Assembly (NCBI GenBank): GCA_040905145.1
Contig: JBBDSC010000064.1
Location: 1-48,147 of the forward strand
DNA length: 48,147 nucleotides
Source: DATGMS01 sp040905145
GTDB lineage: Bacteria > Bacteroidota > Bacteroidia > Cytophagales > Cyclobacteriaceae
Reading direction: 5' to 3'
This document shows positions 41,404 through 48,147 of the stretch, in pieces. Within the stretch, counting starts at the first letter, position 1. The number at the start of each line of letters is the position of its first letter. The notes below the pieces were generated by a model. That model worked only from the letters and a program-made list of their open reading frames with translations. It had not been told where the DNA came from and made no database searches. The position numbers and the translations under genes were made by a program.

Positions 41404-42156
41404 ATGGAAAATAAAAGGTACTTTCTTGAACTCGCCTATAAAGGATCCATGTATCATGGCTGGCAAATTCAAGCCAATGCCCATTCTGTCCAGAAAGAGG
41501 TGAATACGGCACTTTCTGTTATTTTAAGAAAGTCAATTGATACCATGGGTAGTGGAAGGACAGATACAGGTGTCCATGCCAGGCAACAGTACCTTCATTT
41601 TGATTTCCCCAAAAAACTGGATAAACAAGACTTGGTGAAAAGACTGAACTCAATTTTGCCCAATGATATTTCTGTTTATGATCTTAGGGAAGTAAAGCCA
41701 GATGCCCATGCCCGTTTTAATGCCCAGTGGAGAAGTTATGAATATCACATCTCCTTACGAAAAAATCCGTTTGAAGTAGAACTGTCGTGGCTGTTTTTCA
41801 GCAGGTTGGATATAAAGAAAATGAATGAGGCAGCCGGTCTACTTTTGGACCATCGGGATTTTAAATGCTTTAGTAAAGTGAAAACTGCCGTCAACAATTT
41901 CGAATGTGAAATAAAAAAGGCACATTGGGAACAAAAAGATCAACATTTAATTTTTCATATAACTGCCAACCGCTTTTTGAGAGGGATGGTCCGGGCTATG
42001 GTGGGAACTTTGGTAGAGGTAGGAGTGGGAAAACTTGATCTGCAGGATTTTCAGACAATTTTGGAAAGCAAAAACAGAAAAAAAGCAGGGTCATCAGTGC
42101 CTCCGTATGGATTGTATCTTTGCCAAATTGCCTATCCTGAAAGCATATTTATATAA
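41404..42156 (+). CDS. truA: tRNA pseudouridine(38-40) synthase
   Basis: Makes pseudouridine at positions 38, 39 and 40 of the tRNA anticodon arm. It is 250 residues. N-terminal LELAYKGSMYHGWQIQ, catalytic Asp in MGSGRTDTGVHARQQ, HARFNAQWRSYEYHI, and the C-terminal FLRGMVRAMVGTLVEVG complete the family pattern. Twelve bases later the ABC exporter starts with TTG, so the two are one operon. Divergent DUF4293 lies upstream. Confidence 0.96.
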   Translation: MENKRYFLELAYKGSMYHGWQIQANAHSVQKEVNTALSVILRKSIDTMGSGRTDTGVHARQQYLHFDFPKKLDKQDLVKRLNSILPNDISVYDLREVKPDAHARFNAQWRSYEYHISLRKNPFEVELSWLFFSRLDIKKMNEAAGLLLDHRDFKCFSKVKTAVNNFECEIKKAHWEQKDQHLIFHITANRFLRGMVRAMVGTLVEVGVGKLDLQDFQTILESKNRKKAGSSVPPYGLYLCQIAYPESIFI

Positions 42157-42168
42157 ATAACTAGTATT

Positions 42169-43941
42169 TTGAGTCTACAAAGAGAAAATGTAAAAAGTGG
42201 TGAGATCCTGGATTTAAAGATTCTCCAGAAGCTTTATCAGTTTGTAAAGCCTTATAAATTCGTTTTTTACTTACTGATTTTTCTGACTGTTTCTTTAGCG
42301 GTGTTGGCGCCGGCCAGGCCATATTTTATCCAGATAGCCATTGATGATTATGTCACCATCGGTGACAAGGAGGGGCTTTTAGGAATCATTTACATTTTAG
42401 TAGGTTTGATGCTGCTGCAATCCCTGGTGCAATTTGCCCACACTTATCTGTCCGGATGGGTAGGTCAGGTGATTATACGGGACATTCGAATAAAGCTCTA
42501 CAAACATTTATTGAAAATGAAGCTGAAATTTTTTGACAATACCCCTATTGGCAGGCTAGTGACCAGGAATATTTCCGATGTAGAGACATTAGCGGATGTG
42601 TTTAGCGAAGGATTGGCGGCAATTATCGGGGACTTGCTGCAGCTTGTAACCATTTTGGGGGTCATGTTTTATATTGACTGGAAATTAACCTTGGTTAGCC
42701 TTTGCACCCTTCCTTTATTGATCATTTCCACTTATATCTTTAAAGAGAAGATAAAAGTAGCATTTAATGAGGTAAGGAATGCCGTTTCCAATTTAAACTC
42801 TTTTCTTCAGGAACATATTACAGGAATGAACATCGTCCAGATATTTAATAGGGAGCAAAGGGAGTTTGATAAATTTAAAGACATTAACAGAGATCACCGA
42901 AAGGCCCATTTAAAATCAGTTTTATATAACTCCATTTATTTTCCTGTTGCAGAGATCATACAGGCCATAGGAATTGGATTGGTGGTATGGTATGGCGCCA
43001 CTGGCGTGCTGGACTTGGAGATAAAGGTGGGAGTCCTGATTTCCTTTATCATGTACCTGCAGTTATTTTTCCGCCCCATTCGGATGATCGCAGACCGTTT
43101 CAATACTCTTCAGATGGGTGTGATAAGTTCTTCAAGGATATTTAAATTGCTGGACAACAAGGATAATATTCCAAATGAAGGGAGCTATGCTCCGGAAAAA
43201 ATACAAGGAGAAATCAAATTCGATCATGTTTGGTTTGCCTACCAAGAGGAGGAATGGGTACTGAAGGATATTAATTTCAGAGTCAAACATGGTGAAACAG
43301 TTGCATTGGTAGGAGCTACTGGGGCAGGTAAATCCTCCGTGATCAACCTGATCAGCAGGTTCTACGAAATCAATAAAGGTAATATTTTGGTTGATAACAA
43401 GGACATCATGGAATTTGAGCTGGGGACACTAAGAAAACATATTGGTGTGGTACTTCAGGATGTTTTCCTTTTTTCCAATACCATTTATTACAACATAACT
43501 TTAGGTAATCCTGCCATTAGCAAGGAGCAGGTAATGCATGCCGCGGAATTGGTGGGGGCAAAGAAATTCATTGAGAGATTACCCGGAGGGCTGGATTACA
43601 ATGTGATGGAAAGAGGGGCGACCTTGTCTGTGGGGCAAAGGCAACTGATCTCTTTTGTCAGGGCGATGGTCTATAATCCTGAAATTATTATCCTGGATGA
43701 GGCCACTTCTTCCGTAGATACAGAAACAGAAGAAATGATCCAGGATGCGATCGATAAGATGATGAAAGGCAGGACTTCCATTGTGATTGCCCATAGGCTT
43801 TCAACTATTCAAAAAGCACATAAAATCATTGTTCTTCATCAGGGGGAAATCAAGGAAGTGGGCACTCATGACTCCTTGCTGATGGAAGGTGGGTATTATT
43901 CCCAACTGCATCAGATGCAATTAAAGTCCATGGTAAACTGA
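42169..43941 (+). CDS. ABC exporter, MsbA/lipid-drug type (permease fused to ATPase)
   Basis: A 590-residue half-transporter. Six transmembrane helices fill about 35-320 (with the coupling helix region KFFDNTPIGRLVTRNISDVETL), and the ATPase follows: Walker A LVGATGAGKSSVIN, Q-loop VVLQDVFLFS, signature LSVGQRQLISFVRA (Val in place of the usual Gly), Walker B IIILDEATSSVD and the switch His in IVIAHRLSTI. It should work as a homodimer in the inner membrane, exporting lipids or hydrophobic compounds; the substrate is unknown. Start is TTG at 42169, 12 bases after truA. No ATG occurs before the first conserved helix. Confidence 0.93.
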   Translation: MSLQRENVKSGEILDLKILQKLYQFVKPYKFVFYLLIFLTVSLAVLAPARPYFIQIAIDDYVTIGDKEGLLGIIYILVGLMLLQSLVQFAHTYLSGWVGQVIIRDIRIKLYKHLLKMKLKFFDNTPIGRLVTRNISDVETLADVFSEGLAAIIGDLLQLVTILGVMFYIDWKLTLVSLCTLPLLIISTYIFKEKIKVAFNEVRNAVSNLNSFLQEHITGMNIVQIFNREQREFDKFKDINRDHRKAHLKSVLYNSIYFPVAEIIQAIGIGLVVWYGATGVLDLEIKVGVLISFIMYLQLFFRPIRMIADRFNTLQMGVISSSRIFKLLDNKDNIPNEGSYAPEKIQGEIKFDHVWFAYQEEEWVLKDINFRVKHGETVALVGATGAGKSSVINLISRFYEINKGNILVDNKDIMEFELGTLRKHIGVVLQDVFLFSNTIYYNITLGNPAISKEQVMHAAELVGAKKFIERLPGGLDYNVMERGATLSVGQRQLISFVRAMVYNPEIIILDEATSSVDTETEEMIQDAIDKMMKGRTSIVIAHRLSTIQKAHKIIVLHQGEIKEVGTHDSLLMEGGYYSQLHQMQLKSMVN

Positions 43942-43981
43942 AAATTTACTTTTGTCGATATGATGGTATAACAATACTTTT

Positions 43982-43989
43982 TAATTTTG
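43982..43989 (+). promoter_or_regulatory. Putative -7 element for the 44039 gene
   Basis: TAATTTTG matches TAnnTTTG and would give a leader of about 45 bases to the ATG at 44039. No well-spaced -33 element was seen. Confidence 0.35.
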
Positions 43990-44038
43990 CACTGTTTTAT
44001 TTAAACATGTTTATATAACCGACTATTAAATTTCTTGT

Positions 44039-44623
44039 ATGAAAAAAGTTATTTTATTTCTCTTATTGAGTATTCCCCTATTGGCTCATTCTCAAGAACA
44101 TCACCTTGGGTTAAGGATCGGAGAGCCGTTTAGCATTACCTATAAAACTTATCTTAACGACAAATATTCCATTGAGGGAATGATTGGCAGTGCTGGTGCC
44201 AATAGTGGTCAATACTACAGAAGGTCATTTGAGAACAACAAGCCTTTTCCTTCAGCCATCTTCGGTGCCCATAGTGCATCACGTGGTTTTTCGTTAAATG
44301 CAAGAGGAGCCTATAATGAAAATATTTCAGCGGAATTTGATATAGTTGAAGGAGCACTCTTTGCATATGGTGGCGCAGGACTCCAGATCAGAAGTGTACG
44401 GGTAAATTATGTCTATACAGACGGCGTGGCCAGTAAATATTCCCCTTTGAATGAAACCCGTACCAATATTGATTTTGGGCCGGAAGGCTTTATTGGTTCG
44501 GAATATTTCTTTGAGGACCTGCCCCTAAGTGCTTTTGCAGAAGTAGGTTTGTTTTTGGAAATTCTGGATAGGCCGGGCCATTTTAGACTTCAGGGAGGAG
44601 TGGGAGCCAGGTATTTATTCTAA
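44039..44623 (+). CDS. Exported beta-barrel-like protein of unknown function
   Basis: A 194-residue secreted protein. The signal peptide (MKKVILFLLLSIPLLAHSQ) is clear. The mature part is a series of short alternating strands with aromatic girdles (HHLGLRIGEPFSITYKTYL, YSIEGMIGSAGAN, GLQIRSVRVNYVY, LSAFAEVGLFLEIL) and ends GVGARYLF, with Phe as the last residue. A C-terminal aromatic residue is the usual outer-membrane barrel signal. So a small outer-membrane barrel is likely, family not recognised. The next gene starts 5 bases after its stop. Confidence 0.8.
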   Translation: MKKVILFLLLSIPLLAHSQEHHLGLRIGEPFSITYKTYLNDKYSIEGMIGSAGANSGQYYRRSFENNKPFPSAIFGAHSASRGFSLNARGAYNENISAEFDIVEGALFAYGGAGLQIRSVRVNYVYTDGVASKYSPLNETRTNIDFGPEGFIGSEYFFEDLPLSAFAEVGLFLEILDRPGHFRLQGGVGARYLF

Positions 44624-44628
44624 AAAAG

Positions 44629-45147
44629 ATGAATAATATTAAAGTTGCGCTTTTTATTGGTGTGCTGATATTGTTGGGAGTAGGGATATATTATCAATTG
44701 GGAGGTTTCAATAAAGTGGGGTTTTCCATTGAGTACCGTGATGATGTTAAGCTTCTTGGACTGACCTATAGAGGGACTCCTCAGGATGAAGAAATGGCTG
44801 AAACTTTCCGCGAGATCGGGAATCTTGTCCAGGCTCATTCAGGAACTAACCTGCACACCGTGTATTCAGTCGAGCCTGCTGGTAAATTGGATACCCTGCA
44901 GGTTTTTGTGGGGATTGAATATAGGGCGCATTTGAACTCACTTGATGCGTTGGAAGTAATGAACATTCCCTGTTCACGGGTTATCGTTGCAGATATCCAA
45001 GCCCATAAGCTGGTGATGCCAAGCCCGAATACGGTGAAGAAGGAACTTGAGGCATTCGCCAAAGAGAAAGGAGTAGCTACCCAAGGCATTTATGTGGATA
45101 AAATAATGGACAAAGGTCGTGTGGAAGTTATTGCGCCATTGGAATAA
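44629..45147 (+). CDS. Membrane-anchored GyrI-like domain protein
   Basis: A 172-residue protein with an N-terminal membrane anchor (VALFIGVLILLGVGIYYQL) and a soluble domain from ~35 on that resembles the GyrI/effector-binding fold (LLGLTYRGTPQDEEMAETFREI, VFVGIEYRAHLNSL, RVIVADIQAHKLVMPSP, GRVEVIAPLE). Such domains bind small hydrophobic compounds in regulators; here it sits outside a regulator and probably faces the periplasm or the membrane surface. It begins 5 bases after the barrel-like gene, so they are likely one operon. The domain call is by resemblance only. Confidence 0.7.
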   Translation: MNNIKVALFIGVLILLGVGIYYQLGGFNKVGFSIEYRDDVKLLGLTYRGTPQDEEMAETFREIGNLVQAHSGTNLHTVYSVEPAGKLDTLQVFVGIEYRAHLNSLDALEVMNIPCSRVIVADIQAHKLVMPSPNTVKKELEAFAKEKGVATQGIYVDKIMDKGRVEVIAPLE

Positions 45148-45334
45148 AATGGGACTTTGCTGCAGAGTTTTGAATAAAAATGTTAATCTTAGTGAAATTC
45201 CGGTGTCTTTACTTGAACATTTGAACTGATCAGTTATGTGGTATGGTTTTGGATTGTTGAACGGGTAGAGAAAAGTGTTTCGGGCTTTTAAGGCCACTCG
45301 TGTATATTAAAAGTTTTATTTAAGGAAATATCAT

Positions 45335-45859
45335 ATGAAAAAGATTATAGCATTATTCTTGGTAATTGGTACAATTACCTTTCAGGCCTGCGAAGGGCCT
45401 ATGGGACCTCCGGGTTTAGATGGTCAGGATGGAGAAGGTGGAGTTAATATCGTGGGGGAAGTATTCGAAGTTGAGGCCGATTTCACAGCTTCTGGAAATT
45501 TTGGATTTCTGGACCCTTATGGTTTTGATATCTTGGATTCAGATAAAGTGTTGGTTTATAAGCTTTTTGGTGTGGAAGAGGAAAGGGATGTATGGAGGTT
45601 ATTGCCACAAACCATTTATCTTCCTCAAGGGATTTTTTCTTACAACTATGATTTTACCACAATCAATTATAGTGTGTTTCTGGAAGGTAATTTTGATTTG
45701 AACACCCTTGGATCCGAATGGACGGACAATCAAATTTTCAGGGTGTTGATTGTCCCAGCAGATTTTAGCGAGAGCAGGATAGATTATTCCGATCACGAGG
45801 CGATGCTGAGGATGTTGAAAATAGATGAAGATAATATCCAGAGAAAAAATTTAAATTAA
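45335..45859 (+). CDS. Collagen-like lipoprotein, paralogue 1
   Basis: A 174-residue lipoprotein: signal peptide with Cys at position 19 (MKKIIALFLVIGTITFQAC), followed by a short run of Gly-X-Y triplets (EGPMGPPGLDGQDGEGG), then a ~120-residue beta-rich domain with WRLLPQTIYLPQGIFSYNYD, YSVFLEGNF and the conserved end WTDNQIFRVLIVPADF. The next gene encodes a close relative in the same order, so this is a tandem duplication. The collagen-like run is very short and probably forms a trimer stalk at the membrane. Function unknown. Confidence 0.85.
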   Translation: MKKIIALFLVIGTITFQACEGPMGPPGLDGQDGEGGVNIVGEVFEVEADFTASGNFGFLDPYGFDILDSDKVLVYKLFGVEEERDVWRLLPQTIYLPQGIFSYNYDFTTINYSVFLEGNFDLNTLGSEWTDNQIFRVLIVPADFSESRIDYSDHEAMLRMLKIDEDNIQRKNLN

Positions 45860-45874
45860 AATTACGAGCTCAAT

Positions 45875-45910
45875 AAAAAGCCACTTAGGAAATTTCCTAA
45901 GTGGCTTTTT
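45875..45910. terminator. Strong bidirectional intrinsic terminator
   Basis: AAAAAGCCACTTAGGAAA (45875-45892) and its exact complement (45893-45910) form a perfect 18-bp palindrome with A-run and T-run ends; in practice a hairpin of about 16 bp with a 4-base loop. It ends transcription of paralogue 1. Confidence 0.9.
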
Positions 45911-46085
45911 TAGTTAATATTTTGAAATCATAGCAGGATTCTTCCTTCCGAGCGGAAAAGCGAGGCTTTTTTGACCTGTACCTAACTTTTCTCCTCAATA
46001 AAGAATTATTTGGAATTAAATATTTAACCGATTATATTCCCTAATGTTTAATCATTTAACAGATTGTTTACTCAAAGAAATATTT

Positions 46086-46631
46086 ATGAAAAAGATTTAC
46101 TTCTTGCTTTTAATGATTGGAGCATTAGGCTTCCAAGCCTGCGAAGGGCCTATGGGACCTCCTGGAATAGATGGAATGGATGGTGAAAATGGTGTGGATG
46201 GAGAGGATGGTGGCGTGTTTCTTAGCACCGTATTAGAAACCGGAGTGAATTTTTCTGCTGAAAACAATTATCAGGCAGCTTTTGGTTTTGAAATATTTGA
46301 GGATGACAATCTTTTGGTTTATAGGGCAATAGGAGCCGATGAAGAGGAAAACGTTGCTTGGATGCCCCTTCCGCAAACTGTCTATGCAGAAGAAGGTGTG
46401 GTGATATACAATTACTATTTTACAAGAAACTTCTTTTCCATATTTCTGGAAACCTCAGTTCCGGACGGAGAGTTGGCTTCGGAATGGATCGAAAATCAGT
46501 ATTTTAGGATTGTCGTTGTTCCCGGACAATTCTTAGAAGAGGCTGGAAGAGTGGATTATGGTGATTTTAACGCGGTGATGAAATGGCTAGGGAAGGAAGA
46601 AAGAGATATTGAAAGAATAGATCCGAAATAA
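46086..46631 (+). CDS. Collagen-like lipoprotein, paralogue 2
   Basis: A 181-residue relative of the previous lipoprotein. The ATG at 46086 (MKKIYFLLLMIGALGFQAC) gives a signal with lipid Cys at 19; the ATG at 46044 would add 14 residues before it. The Gly-X-Y part is longer (EGPMGPPGIDGMDGENG then VDGEDGG), and the domain repeats the pattern: NLLVYRAIGADEEE, AWMPLPQTVYAEEGVVIYNYYF, WIENQYFRIVVVPGQF. Protein identity to paralogue 1 is clearly highest in the signal, the CEGPMGPPG start and the C-terminal strand. Function unknown. Confidence 0.85.
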   Translation: MKKIYFLLLMIGALGFQACEGPMGPPGIDGMDGENGVDGEDGGVFLSTVLETGVNFSAENNYQAAFGFEIFEDDNLLVYRAIGADEEENVAWMPLPQTVYAEEGVVIYNYYFTRNFFSIFLETSVPDGELASEWIENQYFRIVVVPGQFLEEAGRVDYGDFNAVMKWLGKEERDIERIDPK

Positions 46632-46800
46632 TTCCATTCTGATAAAAGTGGGCTAATAACCTAAGTTCGATTAATGTATGGCCTGAGCGCTGCCCCAAGT
46701 TTCGATATCAGAGCCTTTCAGGCTTGTTACTGTTCATGGCACAGCTAGATAAAACAGCCTCAAAAAAAGGATGAAGTAAGCATAATTTAATTTCCTGGGC

Positions 46801-46808
46801 TATCTTTG
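46801..46808 (+). promoter_or_regulatory. -7 promoter element for hemE
   Basis: TATCTTTG matches TAnnTTTG exactly and ends 4 bases before the hemE ATG (46813). With the usual distance, transcription would start at or next to the A of the ATG, so the mRNA may be leaderless. Confidence 0.45.
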
Positions 46809-46812
46809 TCCT

Positions 46813-47844
46813 ATGCAATTACAGAATGATTTATTATTAAGGGCTGCAAAAGGGGAAAAAACCGAAAGAACACCGGTATGGCTGATGAGACAGGCCGGCC
46901 GGATCCTGCCCGAATACAGGGAGGTTAGAAACAGTGTCAATGGGTTTATTGAATTGGCCCAAACCCCTGAATTGGCCGCAGAAGTTACCATACAGCCAGT
47001 GGATATTTTAAAGGTGGATGCCGCTATTATTTTTTCGGATATATTGGTGATCCCGGAAGCAATGGGCCTACCCTATAAAATGGTGGAAATGAAGGGGCCC
47101 TTTTTTCCCAAGACAATTAAGAATGCCTCCGATCTAAGAAAATTAAGAATAGCGGATGGTGTAGATGATCTGAGTTATGTGATAGAGGCGATAAAAATTG
47201 TCAAAAGAAGCCTGAACGGCCGTGTCCCGCTGATAGGCTTTGCCGGGGCTCCATGGACTATTTTTGCTTATATGATAGAAGGATCCGGAAGCAAGACTTT
47301 CTCTAAGGCAAGGGCCATGTTGTACACCCAGCCGGAATTGTCCGCACGATTGTTGGATATGATCACCGAGAGCACCATCAACTATCTAAAAGCCCAAATA
47401 GGGGCTGGGGCTGACCTGATACAGCTATTTGATAGCTGGGCGGGTGTTCTGCCTCCTGATCATTATAAAGAGTTTTCCTTAAAATATATTTCAAGGATTT
47501 GTGATGCCATTTCGGAAGTGCCGGTGACTGTATTTGCCAAAGGTGCTTTTTTTGCTCGGGAAGAAATGGGTAAATTAAATTGTGAAACCATTGGATTGGA
47601 CTGGAACATGGGAATTGCGGAATCCAAGAGGCTGATAGGGGAGAATAAAACCCTTCAGGGAAACCTGGATCCTGCAGCACTTTATGGCTCACTGGAAGAG
47701 GTGCAGGAAGCCACCCGGAAAATGCTGGACCAGTTTAAAGGAAGTCGGCATATTGCCAACTTGGGACATGGGGTTTACCCGGATACAGATCCGGAAATGG
47801 TCAAGGTTTTTGTTGAGACCGTGAAGGAATATAGTAAAAAGTAG
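46813..47844 (+). CDS. hemE: Uroporphyrinogen decarboxylase
   Basis: Removes the four acetate carboxyls of uroporphyrinogen III to give coproporphyrinogen III in haem synthesis. At 343 residues it is the usual length. Motifs: TPVWLMRQAGRILPEYRE at the N-terminus, IIFSDILVIPEAMGL with the active-site Asp, FAGAPWTIFAYMIEG, LIQLFDSWAGVL and the end NLGHGVYPDTDPE. It stands alone, with the decayed osmC right after its stop. Confidence 0.97.
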   Translation: MQLQNDLLLRAAKGEKTERTPVWLMRQAGRILPEYREVRNSVNGFIELAQTPELAAEVTIQPVDILKVDAAIIFSDILVIPEAMGLPYKMVEMKGPFFPKTIKNASDLRKLRIADGVDDLSYVIEAIKIVKRSLNGRVPLIGFAGAPWTIFAYMIEGSGSKTFSKARAMLYTQPELSARLLDMITESTINYLKAQIGAGADLIQLFDSWAGVLPPDHYKEFSLKYISRICDAISEVPVTVFAKGAFFAREEMGKLNCETIGLDWNMGIAESKRLIGENKTLQGNLDPAALYGSLEEVQEATRKMLDQFKGSRHIANLGHGVYPDTDPEMVKVFVETVKEYSKK

Positions 47845-47856
47845 GGAAGTACAAGG

Positions 47857-48147
47857 ATCCTCTGATCCGGCATTTCGAGGCGATCCATCCAAACATAACC
47901 CGGAAGAACTTTTTGTTGCATCCCTTACTTCCTGTCACATGCTTTGGTATCTTCACCTGTGTGCAGAGCTGGGATAATTGTGGTTGACTATATAGATAAT
48001 GCAGTAGGTACTCTGGTTGAAGCATCCAATGGTGGTGGCGGATTTTTCAAGGAGGTAATACTAAACCCCATAGTAACGGTTAGTAAAAAGGAAATGGTGG
48101 ACAAAGCTAACGAATTACACCAAAAGGCAAATGAATTGTGCTTTATT
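47857..48147 (+). pseudogene. Decayed OsmC-family gene, 5'-truncated and frameshifted, running off the window
   Basis: From about 47861 the sequence reads SDPAFRGDPSKHNPEELFVA then SLTSCHMLWYLHLCAEL, the OsmC thiol-peroxidase core with its peroxidatic Cys. The first ~40-45 residues of the family are missing because hemE ends there. Near 47971-47975 one base seems lost: the frame gives a TAA, and the next frame continues with IVVDYIDNAVGTLVEAS, IVTVSKKEMVDKANELHQKA and NELCFI, which includes the second conserved Cys. The rest lies outside the window. Loss of the 5' end and the shift both mark it as dead. Confidence 0.8.

Overview
The window looks like a chromosomal segment of a Bacteroidota bacterium, most likely order Cytophagales, family Cyclobacteriaceae or close by. 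The signs are gldH next to a RicT/PSP1 protein, a DUF4293 gene beside truA, a giant lamin-tail-domain protein, a CarboxypepD_reg-like secreted protein, -7 boxes of the Bacteroidota type (TAnnTTTG), few Shine-Dalgarno sites and several TTG starts. The family assignment is inferred from gene content. No rRNA, tRNA, CRISPR array or complete IS element was seen.

Layout. 1-5.2 kb: an unrecognised coding remnant, an RluB/RsuA-type pseudouridine synthase with a long disordered N-terminus, scpB and a DksA-like protein with a degenerate zinc finger, a broken isoaspartyl peptidase gene, a secreted DUF1080 protein, and a frameshifted HTH-membrane regulator. 5.3-12.8 kb: a 1761-residue secreted lamin-tail/Ig-like protein divergent from asd, which is followed by a SAM methyltransferase. 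12.9-14.3 kb: an accessory island with an intact hicBA toxin-antitoxin pair, the wreck of a two-gene nucleotidyltransferase module, and a 29-bp imperfect direct repeat made from that module. 14.3-23.4 kb: chrA with an Fe(II)/2OG oxygenase, a lipoprotein, gcvT-comB, an IscA-type Fe-S protein, methylmalonyl-CoA epimerase, thiL, a palindromic intergenic repeat, and rlmD with a small conserved partner. 23.5-29.2 kb: an SDR oxidoreductase, a 1325-residue DUF4011-like SF1 helicase and an Rpn-type PD-(D/E)XK nuclease, all on one strand and tightly spaced. 29.3-41.3 kb: ricT-gldH, purD, recQ, kdsD-manC, pruA, an ArsR/HAD pair, a secreted CarboxypepD_reg-like protein, a small membrane protein and DUF4293. 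41.4-48.1 kb: truA, an MsbA-like ABC exporter, a beta-barrel-like protein with a membrane-anchored GyrI-like protein, two tandem collagen-like lipoprotein paralogues, hemE and a decayed osmC.

Most of the window is core metabolism and housekeeping: amino acids (asd, gcvT, pruA), purines (purD), thiamine (thiL), haem (hemE), envelope sugars (kdsD, manC), RNA modification (rluB-like, rlmD, truA), chromosome maintenance (scpB, recQ), and gliding/envelope genes (gldH, secreted proteins). The parts that may be unusual are the helicase-nuclease pair, the Rpn gene with its REEG repeat and possible internal reading frame, the toxin-antitoxin graveyard, the tandem collagen-like lipoproteins, and a set of genes broken by single-base frameshifts. 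Some of those frameshifts could be assembly errors, but the two peptidase/OsmC loci also lack their 5' ends, so they are truly decayed.
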